Shown here one piece after another: positions 1-13,441 of a stretch of 64,000 nt of DNA. The stretch comes from Siphonodentalium dalli (lineage: Eukaryota; Mollusca; Scaphopoda; Gadilida; Siphonodentaliidae). Each line of letters begins with the position of its first letter. Position 1 is the first letter of the stretch. The notes under the pieces were generated by a model that saw only the letters and a list, made by a program, of their open reading frames with translations, had not been told where the DNA came from and ran no database searches. A program made the translations under genes and the position numbers. The stretch lies in the NCBI GenBank assembly GCA_032622095.1, contig CP136067.1, forward strand, positions 130,545,030-130,609,029, in the 5' to 3' direction.

Positions 1-115
1 CGCCACGCTATTGGCGTCCTGGTCCATTTGGGCCGAGTGAGCAAAGTCACCAAGCCAATCATTTTGGTGGAGAACAAATGCGATCTGGTCAGGTCAAAGG
101 TCATTGCCACCGGTG
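1..115 (+). CDS. RGK-family small GTPase gene 1, penultimate exon (partial)
   Basis: This exon reads in frame 1 from the window edge to a GT donor at 116 (G|GTGAGT), ending in phase 1. The peptide contains KPIILVENKCDLVRSK, the G4 region of Ras-like proteins with the NKxD guanine-specificity motif at NKCD. The LVR that follows is usual for the Rad/Rem/Gem (RGK) group. RGK proteins are atypical GTPases that inhibit voltage-gated calcium channels and affect the cytoskeleton, at the plasma membrane. Splicing to the exon at 1621 keeps the frame and gives a continuous G4-G5 region. The earlier exons (G1 to G3) lie before the window. A generic Ras-like gene is the alternative, but the C-terminus of the next exon favours RGK. 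Confidence 0.85.
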
Positions 116-1620
116 GTGAGTACCATTTCCTTACGAAACACGCAGGTGTTAGTAGTTTAGGTAGGAAGTGTTCAGATAATATGTTCTACAAACGGCCAGT
201 TTTGAACTTATTATCCGAACATTTCACACCAAAATATATGATTCCTTCTGCAATGTTGTGTTCTGTTCGTCGGTTGTCTGCCCATATTTCCTGACTACTG
301 ATCCAATATATGCTGTTATATATGATGGACAAATGATTTAGTAATTAAATGGTTAGCAGCTTCACGGGACATTGTGAGTGTTGATTTTAACTGCATATTA
401 TGAGACAAGCCACACCAACTATAATAATTAGTATTACAAATTTTCAAGCATGGGGCAAATATTTTCAGCTATGGTCACCAGTCGACGCAACTTTATTCGT
501 GCACATATTTCTGTATTAATTTGCTTGAGAACGATACAATTGGAGAAAATATACAACAGTCCCATTATCTGGAATGAAATCATTTATTTCCGCGAATGGA
601 ATATACCAAACGATGCACGGTTTTGACACCTCGCTGCCTAAATTTCATAAGCTAATGTAACAGTGGCGTTTATTTTTATGTCCAAAACGAGAACAAATTT
701 TTAATTGACAAGAACCTTTACATATATAGCAAAACAATGTGGGTTGAAACTCACTTTTCTTATTTCTTCCATTAATTAGCAGCATACCATCTCCATTTTA
801 TTAATTCTTTCATAATCGGCAATTTAGCACAATATCACCGTTAGAATTCGGTCTGATGCTCTCTTTTCTTAATTCTTGCATTAAGTAGCAGGTTAGCATT
901 ATAACAATGCTGCTATTGCACTGGAAACTATATGTTTTTAATTCGGATGCAAGTCGGACATAGGACTTAAACATATGAGTACCAAAGCAATGCTGACCAC
1001 GTTCCTTGTCATATCTAATTCAAAATATAAATCTGTTCATCATGTAATGATTGGGAATCTTTTGGTGGCGCTGAGACGACCAATGTTTCCAACCACATAT
1101 AACTCTCAATTGGATGACATGATGCCACATTCCTAATACACTAGACATCGTTCATGAACTATATTATTGATGAAATAAAAAGGGAGATAGCTCATGAGTC
1201 ACAAATATGCGACATGCGTCTTGTGCAGAACTATCAATTTTAAAATCAAAATTAAATTTAACTTGAGTGAATCCTTATGAACATCACAAACTGAAAGCTG
1301 ATATTATTATACAGCACACTGGGCAATTAGGTCAAGTCGAATCAATTTGCTTGTGGAATTGTTTTTGTCTTGTAAACCGAGAAATTTTGTGTTGGAAGTT
1401 GTGTGTCAAATAGCTCAAATGGTATCTTCGATGGCAAATACACAAATTGTTCTATTGGTTAATCACTCTCGAGTTTCTATGTATCCACTAGTTTGATGAT
1501 GCAGCCTTGCTTATGAATAATTTACATTTCGATGTTTCCCCATCACTATCAATGCTGAAACAGGCTACTTCTTCTCCACATTAATACTAATCTAAATACT
1601 CCAATGTATATTGTTTACAG
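116..1620 (+). other. Intron of RGK gene 1
   Basis: The intron starts GTGAGT at 116 and ends TTGTTTACAG at 1620, a good donor and a pyrimidine-rich acceptor. It is AT-rich and holds no convincing ORF or repeat. It separates the codons for G4 and G5 in phase 1. Confidence 0.8.
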
Positions 1621-1829
1621 AGGGAAAAAAGGCAGCCAGGTCATACAACTGCAAATTTGTGGAAACTTCGACACTCTTCAATCACAACATTGATGAGCTG
1701 TTGGTCGGTATTCATAAACAAAATTCACTACACAGCAACCTGCGGACATCTACAGAGAGAAAGATGAGGGTACTTTTACCACGCATTTTCAAGAGTAAGG
1801 CATCCTGTGAAAATTTGATGAAATTATGA
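1621..1829 (+). CDS. RGK-family small GTPase gene 1, last exon with stop
   Basis: Joined in phase 1 to the exon ending at 115, this exon encodes the end of the G domain and the C-terminus. It shows EGKKAARSYNCKFVETST, matching the RGK pattern EGRxxAxxxxCKFIETSA; ETST is the G5 motif. FNHNIDELLVGIHKQ is the last helix. The tail is basic (LLPRIFKSK) and ends SCENLMKL at the TGA of 1827-1829. RGK proteins lack a CaaX prenyl box and end in a conserved cysteine-containing seven-residue motif of the SCHDLSVL type, which this resembles. The paralogue that starts at 35982 on the same strand suggests a tandem RGK cluster. No polyadenylation signal stands out just downstream. Confidence 0.87.
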
Positions 1830-2026
1830 TGTGTCAGCCCACCGTTCAGCAACATTCACCATATCATATATTTTTCATAACCGTTGTTATAAATTTCTCA
1901 TGTATAACTTGATATCATGTAGCACAAGTGCTATATTTGCATGCAGTAATGTGTTATGTTTGTCAATGTTATGCAGGCAATATACATAGTTTCATAGAAA
2001 CAATAATTGCAGCTTCTATTGTTCAT

Positions 2027-2245
2027 CGTTATCATAATCCGACGTCGTCATTATCATCATATTCATCACCATCAACATCTTACTTATCATCTTCACCAGG
2101 GTCAAAAATTATCATCACAATCATCATCATCATCATTGTCGACGTCGTCATCATCATTATCGCTGTCATCATCATCATCGCCGACGTCGTCATCAACATC
2201 ATCATCGCCGGCATCATCATATTCATCATCATCGTCTTAATCCGT
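2027..2245 (+). repeat. ATC/CAT trinucleotide microsatellite
   Basis: A run of imperfect TCA/ATC/ATT triplets with interspersed GTCGACGTC units, about 220 bp long. The long serine- or isoleucine-rich ORFs across it are products of the triplet repeat, not genes. The flanking DNA (1830-2026 and 2246-2626) holds nothing I recognise. Confidence 0.9.
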
Positions 2246-2626
2246 CACCATTGTCTTAGATTCGATTTCGGTCGAAAATACATCTGCATGCAGAATATAT
2301 TTCACTGTAATATGACTGCTACGATCGAAGTTTGAGATTGAGCAGGAATGCACATTTTGGAAGTCGATAGGTGAACATGGTCACAACCTCCTATATATTG
2401 GCACGTTACTACGATCAAGTTATTTCTGGTGTAGAAAACGTAATAATGTCAGTCTCGGAACGTGGATCTTGTAATGTTCAAACAACGTGAATTCCGTTAC
2501 TTCTTCCTTATTCGGCAAAGTCTGGGAATGGTGGCAAATGACCTCAAATTCGTGAGCGGTCAACAGGACCAAAAACAATTTGGGTCAAGCTTCAAAAATT
2601 GGTCAGAAAATCACTAACAAGAACGG

Positions 2627-5600
2627 GACGAGTCGCGACCCTAACCCTAACGGGGGCGGGACCTTAACCCTAACCCTAACCGGGGCGGGACATTAACCCT
2701 AACCGGGGCGGGGCCTTAATCCTAACCCTATCCGGGGCGGAACCTTAACCCTAACCCTAACCGGAGAGGGACCTCAACCCTCACCATAACCGGGACGGGA
2801 TCCAAACCTGACGGAACCGTAATTATAGTACTAACCGGAACGGGACCTAACTTTAAACGGGACGACATATGAAGGAACCTTAACACTAACGGGAAGGGAT
2901 CTTAACCCGATCCTTAACTCCGATCGATACGGGACTTTAAACCTAACCGAAACGGGACGATTCGGGACCCTAATATTAATCCGATCCATAACTATAACCG
3001 GGACGGGACCTTAACCCTAGCCGGGACTCGACATTAACGCTAACCATAACCAGGACGGGACTAGTCGGGATCCTAACCAGAGACAGAACAGGGCGAGACT
3101 ATAACTTTAACCTGACGAGTCGCGACCCTAACCCTAACGGGGCGGGACCTTAATCCTAACCCTAACCGGGGCGGGACCTTAACACTAACCGGGGTGGGGC
3201 TTTAACCCAAACACTAACCGGGGCGGGACCTTAACCCTCACCATAACCGTGACGGGATCCTAACCTGACGTGGCATATCGAGACGGAACCGTAATTCTAG
3301 TACTAACCGGAACGGGACCTAACTTTAAACGGGACGGAATATGAAGAGACCTTAACACTGACGGGAAGGGATCTTAATCCTAACCCTAACCGGGGCGGGA
3401 CCTTAACACTAACCGGTGTGGGGCGTTAACCCAAACACTAACCGGGGCGGGACCTTAACCCTAACCTTAACCGGGACGAGATTCTAACCTGACGTGGCAT
3501 GTCGTGGCGGAACCGTAATTCTAGTACTAACCGGAATGGGGCCTAACTTTAAACGGGATGGCATATGAAGGGACCTTAACACTAACGGGAAGGGATCTTA
3601 ACCCGATCCTTAACTACGATCGGTACGGGACCTTAAACCTAACCGAAACGGGACGATTCGGGACCCTAATATTAATCCGATCCATGACTATAACCGGGAT
3701 GGGACCTTAACCCTAGCCGGGACTCGACATTAACGCTAACCCTAACCGGGACGGGACTAGTCGTGATCCTAACCAGAGACAAAACAGGGCTATAACTATA
3801 ACCTTAACCTGGACTATATACTAACACTAACCGGGATGCTGGATCGGGATTTTATTCCTAACCCCGACTGGGTAGGGACATAAACTTAACGTAACCACAA
3901 GAATAATCTTAACCGAAACGGGACGGGACGAGTCGTAACCTAACCCTACCTGGGGTGGGGTCCTAACCATAACCGGGACGCTAATCGTAACCGGGCCTAA
4001 CACTAACAGAGAACCTAGAGGGACCTTAACCATAGCTGGGAAGGAGACCAAACCTTGGGCTGGACTAGTTGGGCGGTACCGTAATCCCAACCCTGGACGG
4101 CTCGACACGGGAATTTAAACATAAACCCTAAAAGGGACGGGACGAGTCGGGAATATAACACTAACCTAGACCTTAGCCCGATCACTAACTCTAACCAGGA
4201 CGCGACCTTAATCACAACCCTATCAGTAGGGGACCTTAACCCTAACCATAGACGGGACCTTAACCATAGCCGGGAAGGAGACCCAACGTGACCTGAACGA
4301 GTTGGGTCGGGACCATAACGCTAACACTGGACGGCTCGACACGGGAGTTTAAACATAGCCCTCTAGGGACTCTAACACTAAGCTAGACCATAGCCCGATC
4401 CCTAACTAACCGGGACGCGACCTTAACAACAACCCTATCAGTGACGGTAGGCTAACATGGATTTGGCGGTGGGAACGATACATTAACCTTAGCAGTAACC
4501 GGGACGGGACGACTTGGTACCCTAACCCGAGAAGGAACAGGGTGGGACTGGGAATATCACCTTAACATGGACGGGGCCCTATAGCTAACTGGGATGGGAT
4601 TGCAGGGTCTGGATATTAACACTAAGCCAGACTGAGACGTGACTTGACCATAAATCTAACAGCAAACGGAACTGGTACGGGACCCCAACCCTAACTGGGA
4701 CATTAATTAATAATTAGGGACAGGGGCATGACATTGACCCTAACCGTGACGGGAACCCAATCTTAACCTGGACGGAATATTAAAACTAACTATAACTCTT
4801 AGCTTAACGTGGACTGGACGGCTCCCTACCTCGAATCGGGAACTTAAACATAGCCCTAACTGGGACGGGTTCTAAACCTAACCGGGCCGGGACCTTAAAC
4901 CTAATACTAACAGTGACGGGACCCTAACCTGGAAATCGCCAATCGGGACAGAACCGTAATTATAACCCGAACTGGGACAGGATACTAGCCTTAACGGGGA
5001 CGCGACGAGACGGGACCTTAAACAAAACTGGCATGGGAGTCACGGGGCGGGGCATTAACACTAACAATAATCATAATGGTGGCAGTAACCCGGACTGCAT
5101 GGCTCGAGACGATAACTTAATACTAGCCGGAACGGGGCTACTCGGGAACCTAAATATAACCGGGTCGGTACCGTAACCGGGACGGGACGTTATCCACAAT
5201 GCGGGACGGTGGACTAACCTGGACGTGGCGGATGGAGATGGGACTGTAACTATAACCCTAACCGGGATTGGTCGGGACCAGAAATCTAACCAGGACGGTG
5301 GGGAAACTATAACTCTAACCGGGATTGGTCGATTTGAGACCCTAACCAGAGACGGAACGGGGCGAGACAATACCTCAACCAGGCCGGGACCCTAAAACCG
5401 GGTCGAGATCTCAACCATAGCGCCGATTGGAACGTTATTGGACCTTAGCCGTTACTGCGACGGGACGGGACGAGTCGCGACCATAAACCTAACCAGCACG
5501 GAGACTTAAGCCTAACCTAATGGGACCTAACCATATCCGGGAACCTAACATTAACCAGGACCATAACCTTACCCGGGACCGTAACACTAACATGGACCTT

Positions 5601-8600
5601 AACACTGATCGGGACCCTAATCTTAACCGGGGCGGGGCCTTAACCCTTACCGGAACTGGTATCCAACATTATTCTAGACGAGTTTGGACGGGAACTTAAC
5701 CATAACCATAACCCTAATATTTAATAACTTTAACAATGACCCTAGTAGGGACGAGACGAGAATGGATCCAAATGCTGACATAAACTGGACCGTAACCCGA
5801 TCCCTAACTCGTAAGTGGCCCTAATCCTAACCCTAACCGGGACGGGAACCCAATCTTCACCGGACGGGACATTAGGTCTAACAATAACCAGACACCTAGC
5901 CGGCACGTTAGTCATGGACCTTAACATTAACCATAACCATAATCCTTACTCTTACTTGGACTGGACGGCTCGTGCCGGGAATTTAACCCTACCCCTAACA
6001 GGGACGGGACGAGTCGCCTAATCCTAACCTGGACTAAATCCTAACACTATACGGTGCGGACGGGACGGGAACATAACCTGGACATGTCGTGTCGTGTCAG
6101 GACCGTAATCAAAACTCTAATCCGAATTTGATGACCCGGGACGCGACTCTCAACCTAACCGGGATGGGTTGGTACGGGAAATCATTCTTAACCCTGACTG
6201 GGACTTTCAGCCATAATCCTAAACCAGTCAGGTCGGGACAAGTCGGGATCCTAAATATAACAGGGAGGGAATACTAACACTTATCGGGTCGTTACGTGAC
6301 GTTAACCAGACACCTAAGTTTAACCGAGGCGGAGCCTAAAGCCTAACCATAACCGGCGGCATGGGTCGGGGACCTAGCCCTAATCGGGAATGGGACCTTA
6401 AACCTCAATATAATCTCAACCGTACGGGACCTTAACCTTAACTCTAACCCAAAATGCGGCGGACCGGGACCCTAACCCTAAACTGGACGGGAATTTAAAC
6501 ATAACTATAACCGCGATGGGACGGGAATTTAACCCTACCCATAACAGGGATGAGACGAGTCGCCTTACCCTAACCTGGACGGGACATAACCCTAATCCGG
6601 GACACTATATGTAACAGGGTAGTGAACACTAACACCTACCGGGTCGCTAAGTGACATTAACCCGACATCTATATAACTATAACCGGGACAGACTGGGACG
6701 AAACCCAAAGCGTAATCATAACCGACGTACGGGTTGGGGCCCTAGCCCGGGACGGGACGTTAAGCTATTATCAAATCTCAACCGTATGGAACGGGAACTT
6801 AACCTTAACACTAACCCAAAATGCGGCGGACCGGGACACTAACCCTCAACGGGACGGGACCTTAAACATAACTATAACTAGCCAGAGCCCGGACGGGACC
6901 TTAGACATAACTATAACCGCGATGGGATAGGATCCTATCCCTAACTGAGAATGCACCATAACCTTAACTCTAAACCAAACCGGGAAGGATGGACCTTTAA
7001 CCCTAACTCTAACGGTGACCTTGCCCGGGATGGGACACAGACCGTATGGAACGGGACCTTAACCTTAACTCTAACCCAAAATGCGGCGGACCGGGACACT
7101 AATTATAAACGGGACGGGACATTAAACATAACTATAACTAGCAAGAGCCCGGTCGGGACCTTAGACATAACTATAACCGCGATGGGATCGGATCCTATCC
7201 CTAACTGAGAATGCACCATAACCTTAACTCTACACCAAACCGGGAGGGATGGGACCTTAACCCTAACTATAACGGTGACCTTGCCCGGGATGGGACCCCG
7301 ACCGTATGGAACGGGACCTTAACCTTTACTCTAATCGGGACTCTAACCTTAACCTTAACACAAACCCAAAATGCGGCAGGCCAGGACTCTAGCCATAGAC
7401 GGGACCTTAACATAACTATAACTAGCCAGAGCCCGGGCGGGACATTAGACGTGAGATCGGATCCTATCCCTAACTGGGACTGAACCTTACCTTAACTCTT
7501 AACCAAACCGGGAGGGATGGGACTTTAACCCTAACTCTAACTGCGACCTTACCCGGGACGGGACCCCGGTCGTATCTGGGAACCAAACCTTAACGGGGAC
7601 CCTAAACTTCACCGGGACCATAACCATAATCGAGCCCTAACCCTAAACGGGACGGGAACTTAGCCCTTACAGGGACGGGTATCCAGCCTTATCCTAACTA
7701 TAACCATAGCCCCAATCTGGACCGGACGGCTCGGGACTGGAAATTAACAATAACCCTAATATGGACGAGTCGAGAAGGCACCCTAACAATAGTGTGACCT
7801 TTACCTGTACCACTAACAATAAACATAATCCTTACTCTTATATAACTGGACGGATCTGTACGGGAGTTTAACCATAACACTAACAGGGATGGGATGGGTC
7901 ACCTAACCCTAACCGGGTCTGGATTTAACCTTTAACGTTTCCGATGTGGACGGGACGGGAACATAACCCGGACGTGTTTGGTCTGACTGGACCGTAACTA
8001 TAACCCTAATCGTAACTGGATGACCCGCGACGGGACCCTCAACCTATCCGGGGCGGGTTGTACGGTACTCTATTCTTAACCCTATCTGGGACAGTACGCC
8101 TCGGTGCGACGAGTCGGGACCCAACTAACTAACCGAGACGAAACCCAAATCCTAACCATAACCGGCACAACGGGTTGGGGCCCTAGCCCTAACCGGGACT
8201 GGACGTTAATCCTCTATACAATTTCAACCGTACAGAACGGTACCACCATACCCTTAATTTTAACCCAAAATGCGGCGGGCTGGGACTCTAGCCATAGCCG
8301 GGACAGGCCTCAGACATAACTATTACCACGATGAGAAGGGATCCTATCCATAACTGGGACTGAACCATTACTTTAATTCTTAACCAAACCGGGAGGGATG
8401 GGACCTTAACCCTAACTCTAACTGGTACTGTAACCCTAACCATAACCGTGAATGGGACCGTAAACCTCAATATAATCTCAACCGTATGGAACGGGACATT
8501 AACCTTAACTCTAACCCAAAATGTGGTGGATCGTGATACTAGCCATAACCACATTCGGATCGGGTCCTAGTCCTAACTGGGACTGAACCATAACCTTAAC

Positions 8601-9925
8601 CCTAACTCTAACTGAATCCTAACCATACTAGGGACGTGATCTTACCGGGACGGGTATATTCAGCATTAACCTAACCATATCCCCACTCTGGACTGGACGG
8701 CTCGGGCTGGAATTTAACAATAACCCTAATATGGACGAGTCGAGAGCGGACCCTAACACGAATGGTGGGCTGCATCACCAAATTCACACTCTAACCGGGA
8801 CGGGAACCCCGCCTACAGCGGTAGGCATGGGCCCGGAATTTAACACTAACACTAAACGTAATCCTTACTCTTACTTGAACTGGATGGCTCTGGACGGGAG
8901 TTTAACCCTAACACTAACAGGGATGGGACGGGCCATCTAATGTAACCCTAACCGCGACGGGATTTAACCTTTACTCAAATCCAGTGTGGACGGGACGGGA
9001 ACATAACCTGGACGTGTTTGGTCGGGTCTGAACCGTAACTACATGTATAACCCTAGTCGGAACTGGATGGTCCTGGAAGGGACCCTCAACCTAATCGGGC
9101 GGCTTGGTACGGGACACTATTCTTAACCCTGACTGGGACAAGACGAATCGGGACGTTTAGTCATAACGCTGACCAGGACAAGTCGAGCTGAGTCTGGACC
9201 CTAAATCTAACAGTGAGCGAACACTAGAACCAACAGGGCCGTGAATTGACCTCACTCGACCACTAACTCTAACCGTGACGTAGTGGGACGGTACTTAATC
9301 GACACCGGCGGCACGGGTCGGCCTTAGCCCTGATCGGGAATGGGACCTTAAAACTCAATATAATCTCAACCGTATGGGACGGGACCTTAACCTTAACTCT
9401 AACCCAAAATGCGGCGGACCGTGACACACGCCCTAACCGGGACGGGACCTTAAACATAACTATAACCGCGATGGGATTAGATCCTATCCCTAACTGGAAC
9501 TGATCCATAAACTTAACAATAAACCAAACCGGGAGGGATGGGACCTTAACCCTAGCTCTAACTGGGACCGTAACGGTTACCCTACCGGGGACAGGACACT
9601 AACCATAAAGCTAACCGGCGCGTGAATGGGGTTTAAATCTCACTCTAACCCGAATGGGGCGGTAGGGAATCTTAACCCTGACTCTATCCCCAACGGGGAC
9701 GATACGGGACCTTAACCCTAACCGGGACAGAACTTGGTCATAAACCTGCCCTCTTCGACAAGGACGAGACGGGTCTTGACGGGACTCTAGCCCTAAAAGG
9801 GACAGGTCGGGAAGAAATCTTTACCCCTATCACTATACCTAAACAGGGCAGGACATGGTTGATCAAAGCCGTAACTGGGACGGGGGACTAAGCTATTCCT
9901 AACAGTAGCCGGGTTGGTCGGGACG
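2627..9925 (+). repeat. 7.3-kb degenerate telomere-like satellite array
   Basis: About 7.3 kb is built of two alternating short motifs in one orientation: the C-rich telomere form CCCTAACC (complement of TTAGGG) and a G-rich linker of the GGGACGGGACCTTAA type. Divergence between units is high, but larger blocks repeat. The block beginning near 2627 (CGAGTCGCGACCCTAACC) recurs near 3116. The block beginning near 6945 (ATGCACCATAACCTTAAC) recurs 260 bp later. A unit containing ACCCAAAATGCGGCGG recurs many times between 6440 and 9420. All ORFs here are by-products of periodicity. It is best read as an interstitial or subtelomeric telomere-derived satellite; an assembly joining artefact cannot be excluded. 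Confidence 0.9.
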
Positions 9926-11814
9926 TAACAGCCCGGCAGGTTGCGGTAACGGGTGCCCGGGCGGAACCGAGCGCTGTGGGCGCTATTGCCCCGACCGAGC
10001 ACAGCGGCAACTCTTATTCGGAAACTGCACAAAAATTTCAATTCTGGTAATAAGGAATAATTAAAATAATTCACACTGCTCAATCACCATCGTTTGTGTG
10101 GCACAGGAGTTGTGTAAATCCAAGTAGCAGGCCATAATAAATACTTCGAAATCGACTTGAATCAAAATGTTCAAACAAATATAGTAACTAGCAACCTTGA
10201 CTGAAGTCAAATTATATCATGCTAATATCTACCTGTACTTCTGAAAACATTATTTATATAAACATATTTGTCTTTGAACTAACAACGTTAGCGGTGATAA
10301 ACAATGCGATCGGATCTCAAGCTACACATAGCACACACTATTAGCGCTGTCACGGCCTAACGTTTTAAATATGTTTCCCCTGGTGGTGTATAACATAGTA
10401 AATGTCCGGGTGGTTAGTTATGACACCACAACGGACATTTCCATACTATACATGACGTCACTTTATACTTTAACGAGTATTTGTAAATGATTCTTGGATT
10501 TAGGAAAGCCGTGATTTTGCATGCTGGAATATCTACTGGTTGCTTTATTTTTTGTCATTTGAATACAGTCTTTTGTGGCGTTTGTACACACATCTGATAT
10601 TTGGCTAAGATATAGCGTAGAAATACAATATCATTTTGGCTTATCGAATATTTCATTTTATCATGACATTATCTGATTGATATGATTGATATAGATGTGT
10701 TCTGAATTCCATTGTTATTGTGCTCACGATTGATCTAGTTGGCGATTGCTCAATCCGATGTACTATGTTTTCATGTTTATTACTTACGGCGTTTGTTCAA
10801 TCCGTTGTTCACTATGTATGTTGGCATGTTTATGATATTATGGTTCATGTTTTCATGCTATATATTGTCCTGGATATCCCTTAACTATATATCACATGTG
10901 TATACAACAAGCGAAAAATAAATGAGTCGGATCGGAATAATGGACTTTGTCTCACTTACTCCCTACATGCACGGGGATAGTTTTAATTGCATTCAAACCA
11001 AATACATTATATAGGGAAGGTACTTACTTAAATTGAAAAACACAATATAAAAATATTGGTTTTAATTGAACGAATAATATGTGAATAAATAATAATTAAA
11101 ATTCGATTAAGTAAAATTAGAATACGCCCTTCCAAGCAGATATACATATAAAGGCGAAATTTTTAAAAACATTGATGGACCTTGCTACAAGGAACAGTTA
11201 GCAAAATTGAATATTTCAGCACACTCTACTAGTAAGATAGCTACCAAAATTACAACCGAAAATTGAAATACCGCACGTGAGAACCTTCACGAGGGGTGAT
11301 GGTTGATGCTCAGTCACTTGACCATTATTAAATAGCACGAGACATACTCCAGGCATATCTATATAATTGAGCTACAAACGGATGCCTCTAACTGATAACT
11401 AGTTATCTCCTACAATAATAAACATATGTACAGTGATTATGGACCCAACGTAATTCAGTAACTTGTCAGTAGAGGCGTGATGCTCATTTGCATACTAGGG
11501 TATATCGTATTGAAACACAACGTTAGCAGTAAATGAAATACAGTTCTTCTTGACGCAACAGTATCCTGACAATATGAATGCGTTGTTCGAGTCAGAGATG
11601 TATTGATATGCACACGTAAACAACATATATATTCAAGTGCGTCGACCGTAAAATTTACGTATATATACTACGCTATGTTCAGCCCAAAAACAAATATGGT
11701 ATTACATTGACGTACATCGACGTTTATTTTACTAAGTTGTACTGCATGGTATTGTGCCTTTTGTGTTCATTGGTAATATCCATATTCAATTTCAACTCAC
11801 ACGAGTCGTGTCAA
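9926..11814. other. AT-rich intergenic DNA
   Basis: Between the satellite array and the left inverted repeat of the next element I see no coding signature, RNA gene or clear repeat. The short ORF at 10739-10921 has no recognisable domain and looks like chance. Confidence 0.6.
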
Positions 11815-12395
11815 GTAGAAAAAAAAAGTACTTGGATGACAACAAAACCACGCCCCTTTAGTAGAGATTGGGAATACACATAGGTGTCCGCCACTGAGCG
11901 AATTTATGCCACTATGATTTTCTTATAGGAAAATGCCTCTAGTTTCAGGATCTGGTTGGTGCACTGAGAAAATGTGGTCCAAAATAAAAAAAATTCATGC
12001 CTTTTCTATGAGTGCCCACCTCATTTTTAAAGCTATTTTCCGAAAATACTACAATTTTGTAAACTTCATTTTATTACGAAATTTATCATGCCAAGAAGGC
12101 AATATGCCAAATGGGAGATGAAATAGTATGATAGAGCTGAAATGTGCTTCAAATGTCTACGAAAGATATTCGTGGTGACGCCACGAGGCGCCTAACTCTT
12201 AGTGACGCTGCACTATTTTCGTCGATTCACCAAAGTGACCTCGTTTCGTTTTCACTGACCAGAAATCTATACGGAAAAAGTCTAATATATTTGGTGTTGT
12301 AGTGACCAGTAGCATACTGGCGATCTGATAAGCGCAATAACTTGAAAATATTTAGCCCATGTCACGTATAGTACCCTAATAACCTACCCCTACCC
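11815..12395 (+). repeat. Left 581-bp terminal inverted repeat
   Basis: This is the inverse complement of 16438-17018. It starts at GTAG and ends inside ACCTACCCCTACCC. It contains a short ORF in each arm that is only a mirrored accident of the repeat. Confidence 0.9.
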
Positions 12396-13441
12396 AAAAA
12401 CGCTAATTCTAGCATGTCGACCACATTCATGTAAGTTTTGTTTTTTTGCGACGTTATACATTGATAATCAAAGTAGTATCATATATCATTTTCTTTCTAT
12501 TACTTTATGCTTAATATTTCATAGGGAAAAAATCACCATAATCAAAGATGGCCGCCAATAATATGCAAAAACAAATGCAAAACGTCATGAAAATGGATAT
12601 TTTAACTACATATCTTCATCATTCCCCAAATGTGTTATTAGTGAATAACTATTAATATGTTGAAATGTCTTAGTATAACATTATCCTGTCATTTTGTGAT
12701 CTTCCCCACTGATGTGTGTACCTTAATAGTCGGAAATTATTAGTTTGGAAAAGTGAGGTAGGAATTAGAATGGCTATATAGAACATAGACACAACACACG
12801 TGTATGGGCGAATATCAGCCTTAAATTGAATTTCGAAACGCTCTTTATAATTTCTGACCACTAAATAACCCGACTAGCCGTATGGAACAATAGTTGTTTA
12901 TTATGCTACACCATGCGTACCACGTTCTGAGCTCTATAACGCTCTTTACAAGTTATACCCTGCACCGACCAAGTGTTAGATACACGCGCCATAGCTCTTT
13001 TAGATAGCGTTGCGCGAGCATCGTTTTTCTACCTTAGCATTATGTTATCGTTCTATTGTTCTCTTGATTATTATTCGTTGTTGTTCTTCGTTCTTTGTAC
13101 TATAATCTGGTACGTGTATAGGTGAATAGGGCAGTGCCCTTTGTCGAAACCTTACGGTGACAACATACACAAAGGATCACTGTGGAATTCGTGCTATTTA
13201 TATGCTTGTATTTTATTATACATGAATGTTGTTCTTGTCGTTTGAATTGTGGATGCATTGATCGCAAGTGATCGTGCCAGAGCTCTCATCTATTTCGGTC
13301 CACAGTTATCGCTTCGCACCTATCATCATATTTGTATATGGAATAGGACAGGGTTGCTGTCCGCTTTGCAGATCGTTTCGCTTCGGCACACACACTTCGA
13401 TATAATAAGTTAACTCATTTGCAAATTGGATCACGACAGGA
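12396..13441. other. 5' non-coding part of the transposon
   Basis: This is a 1-kb stretch between the left inverted repeat and the first ATG of the broken gene. It contains no recognisable domain. It presumably holds the promoter, but no clear TATA element can be assigned. Confidence 0.5.

Noticed and set aside
2007-2335. Overlapping ORFs of 77 and 135 codons, rich in Ser or Ile
   Set aside because: They are read-through of a TCA/ATC microsatellite in two frames.
3827-9508. Many 60-90-codon ORFs on both strands
   Set aside because: They arise from the periodicity of the telomere-like array and share low-complexity TLTLTG or VRVIV words.
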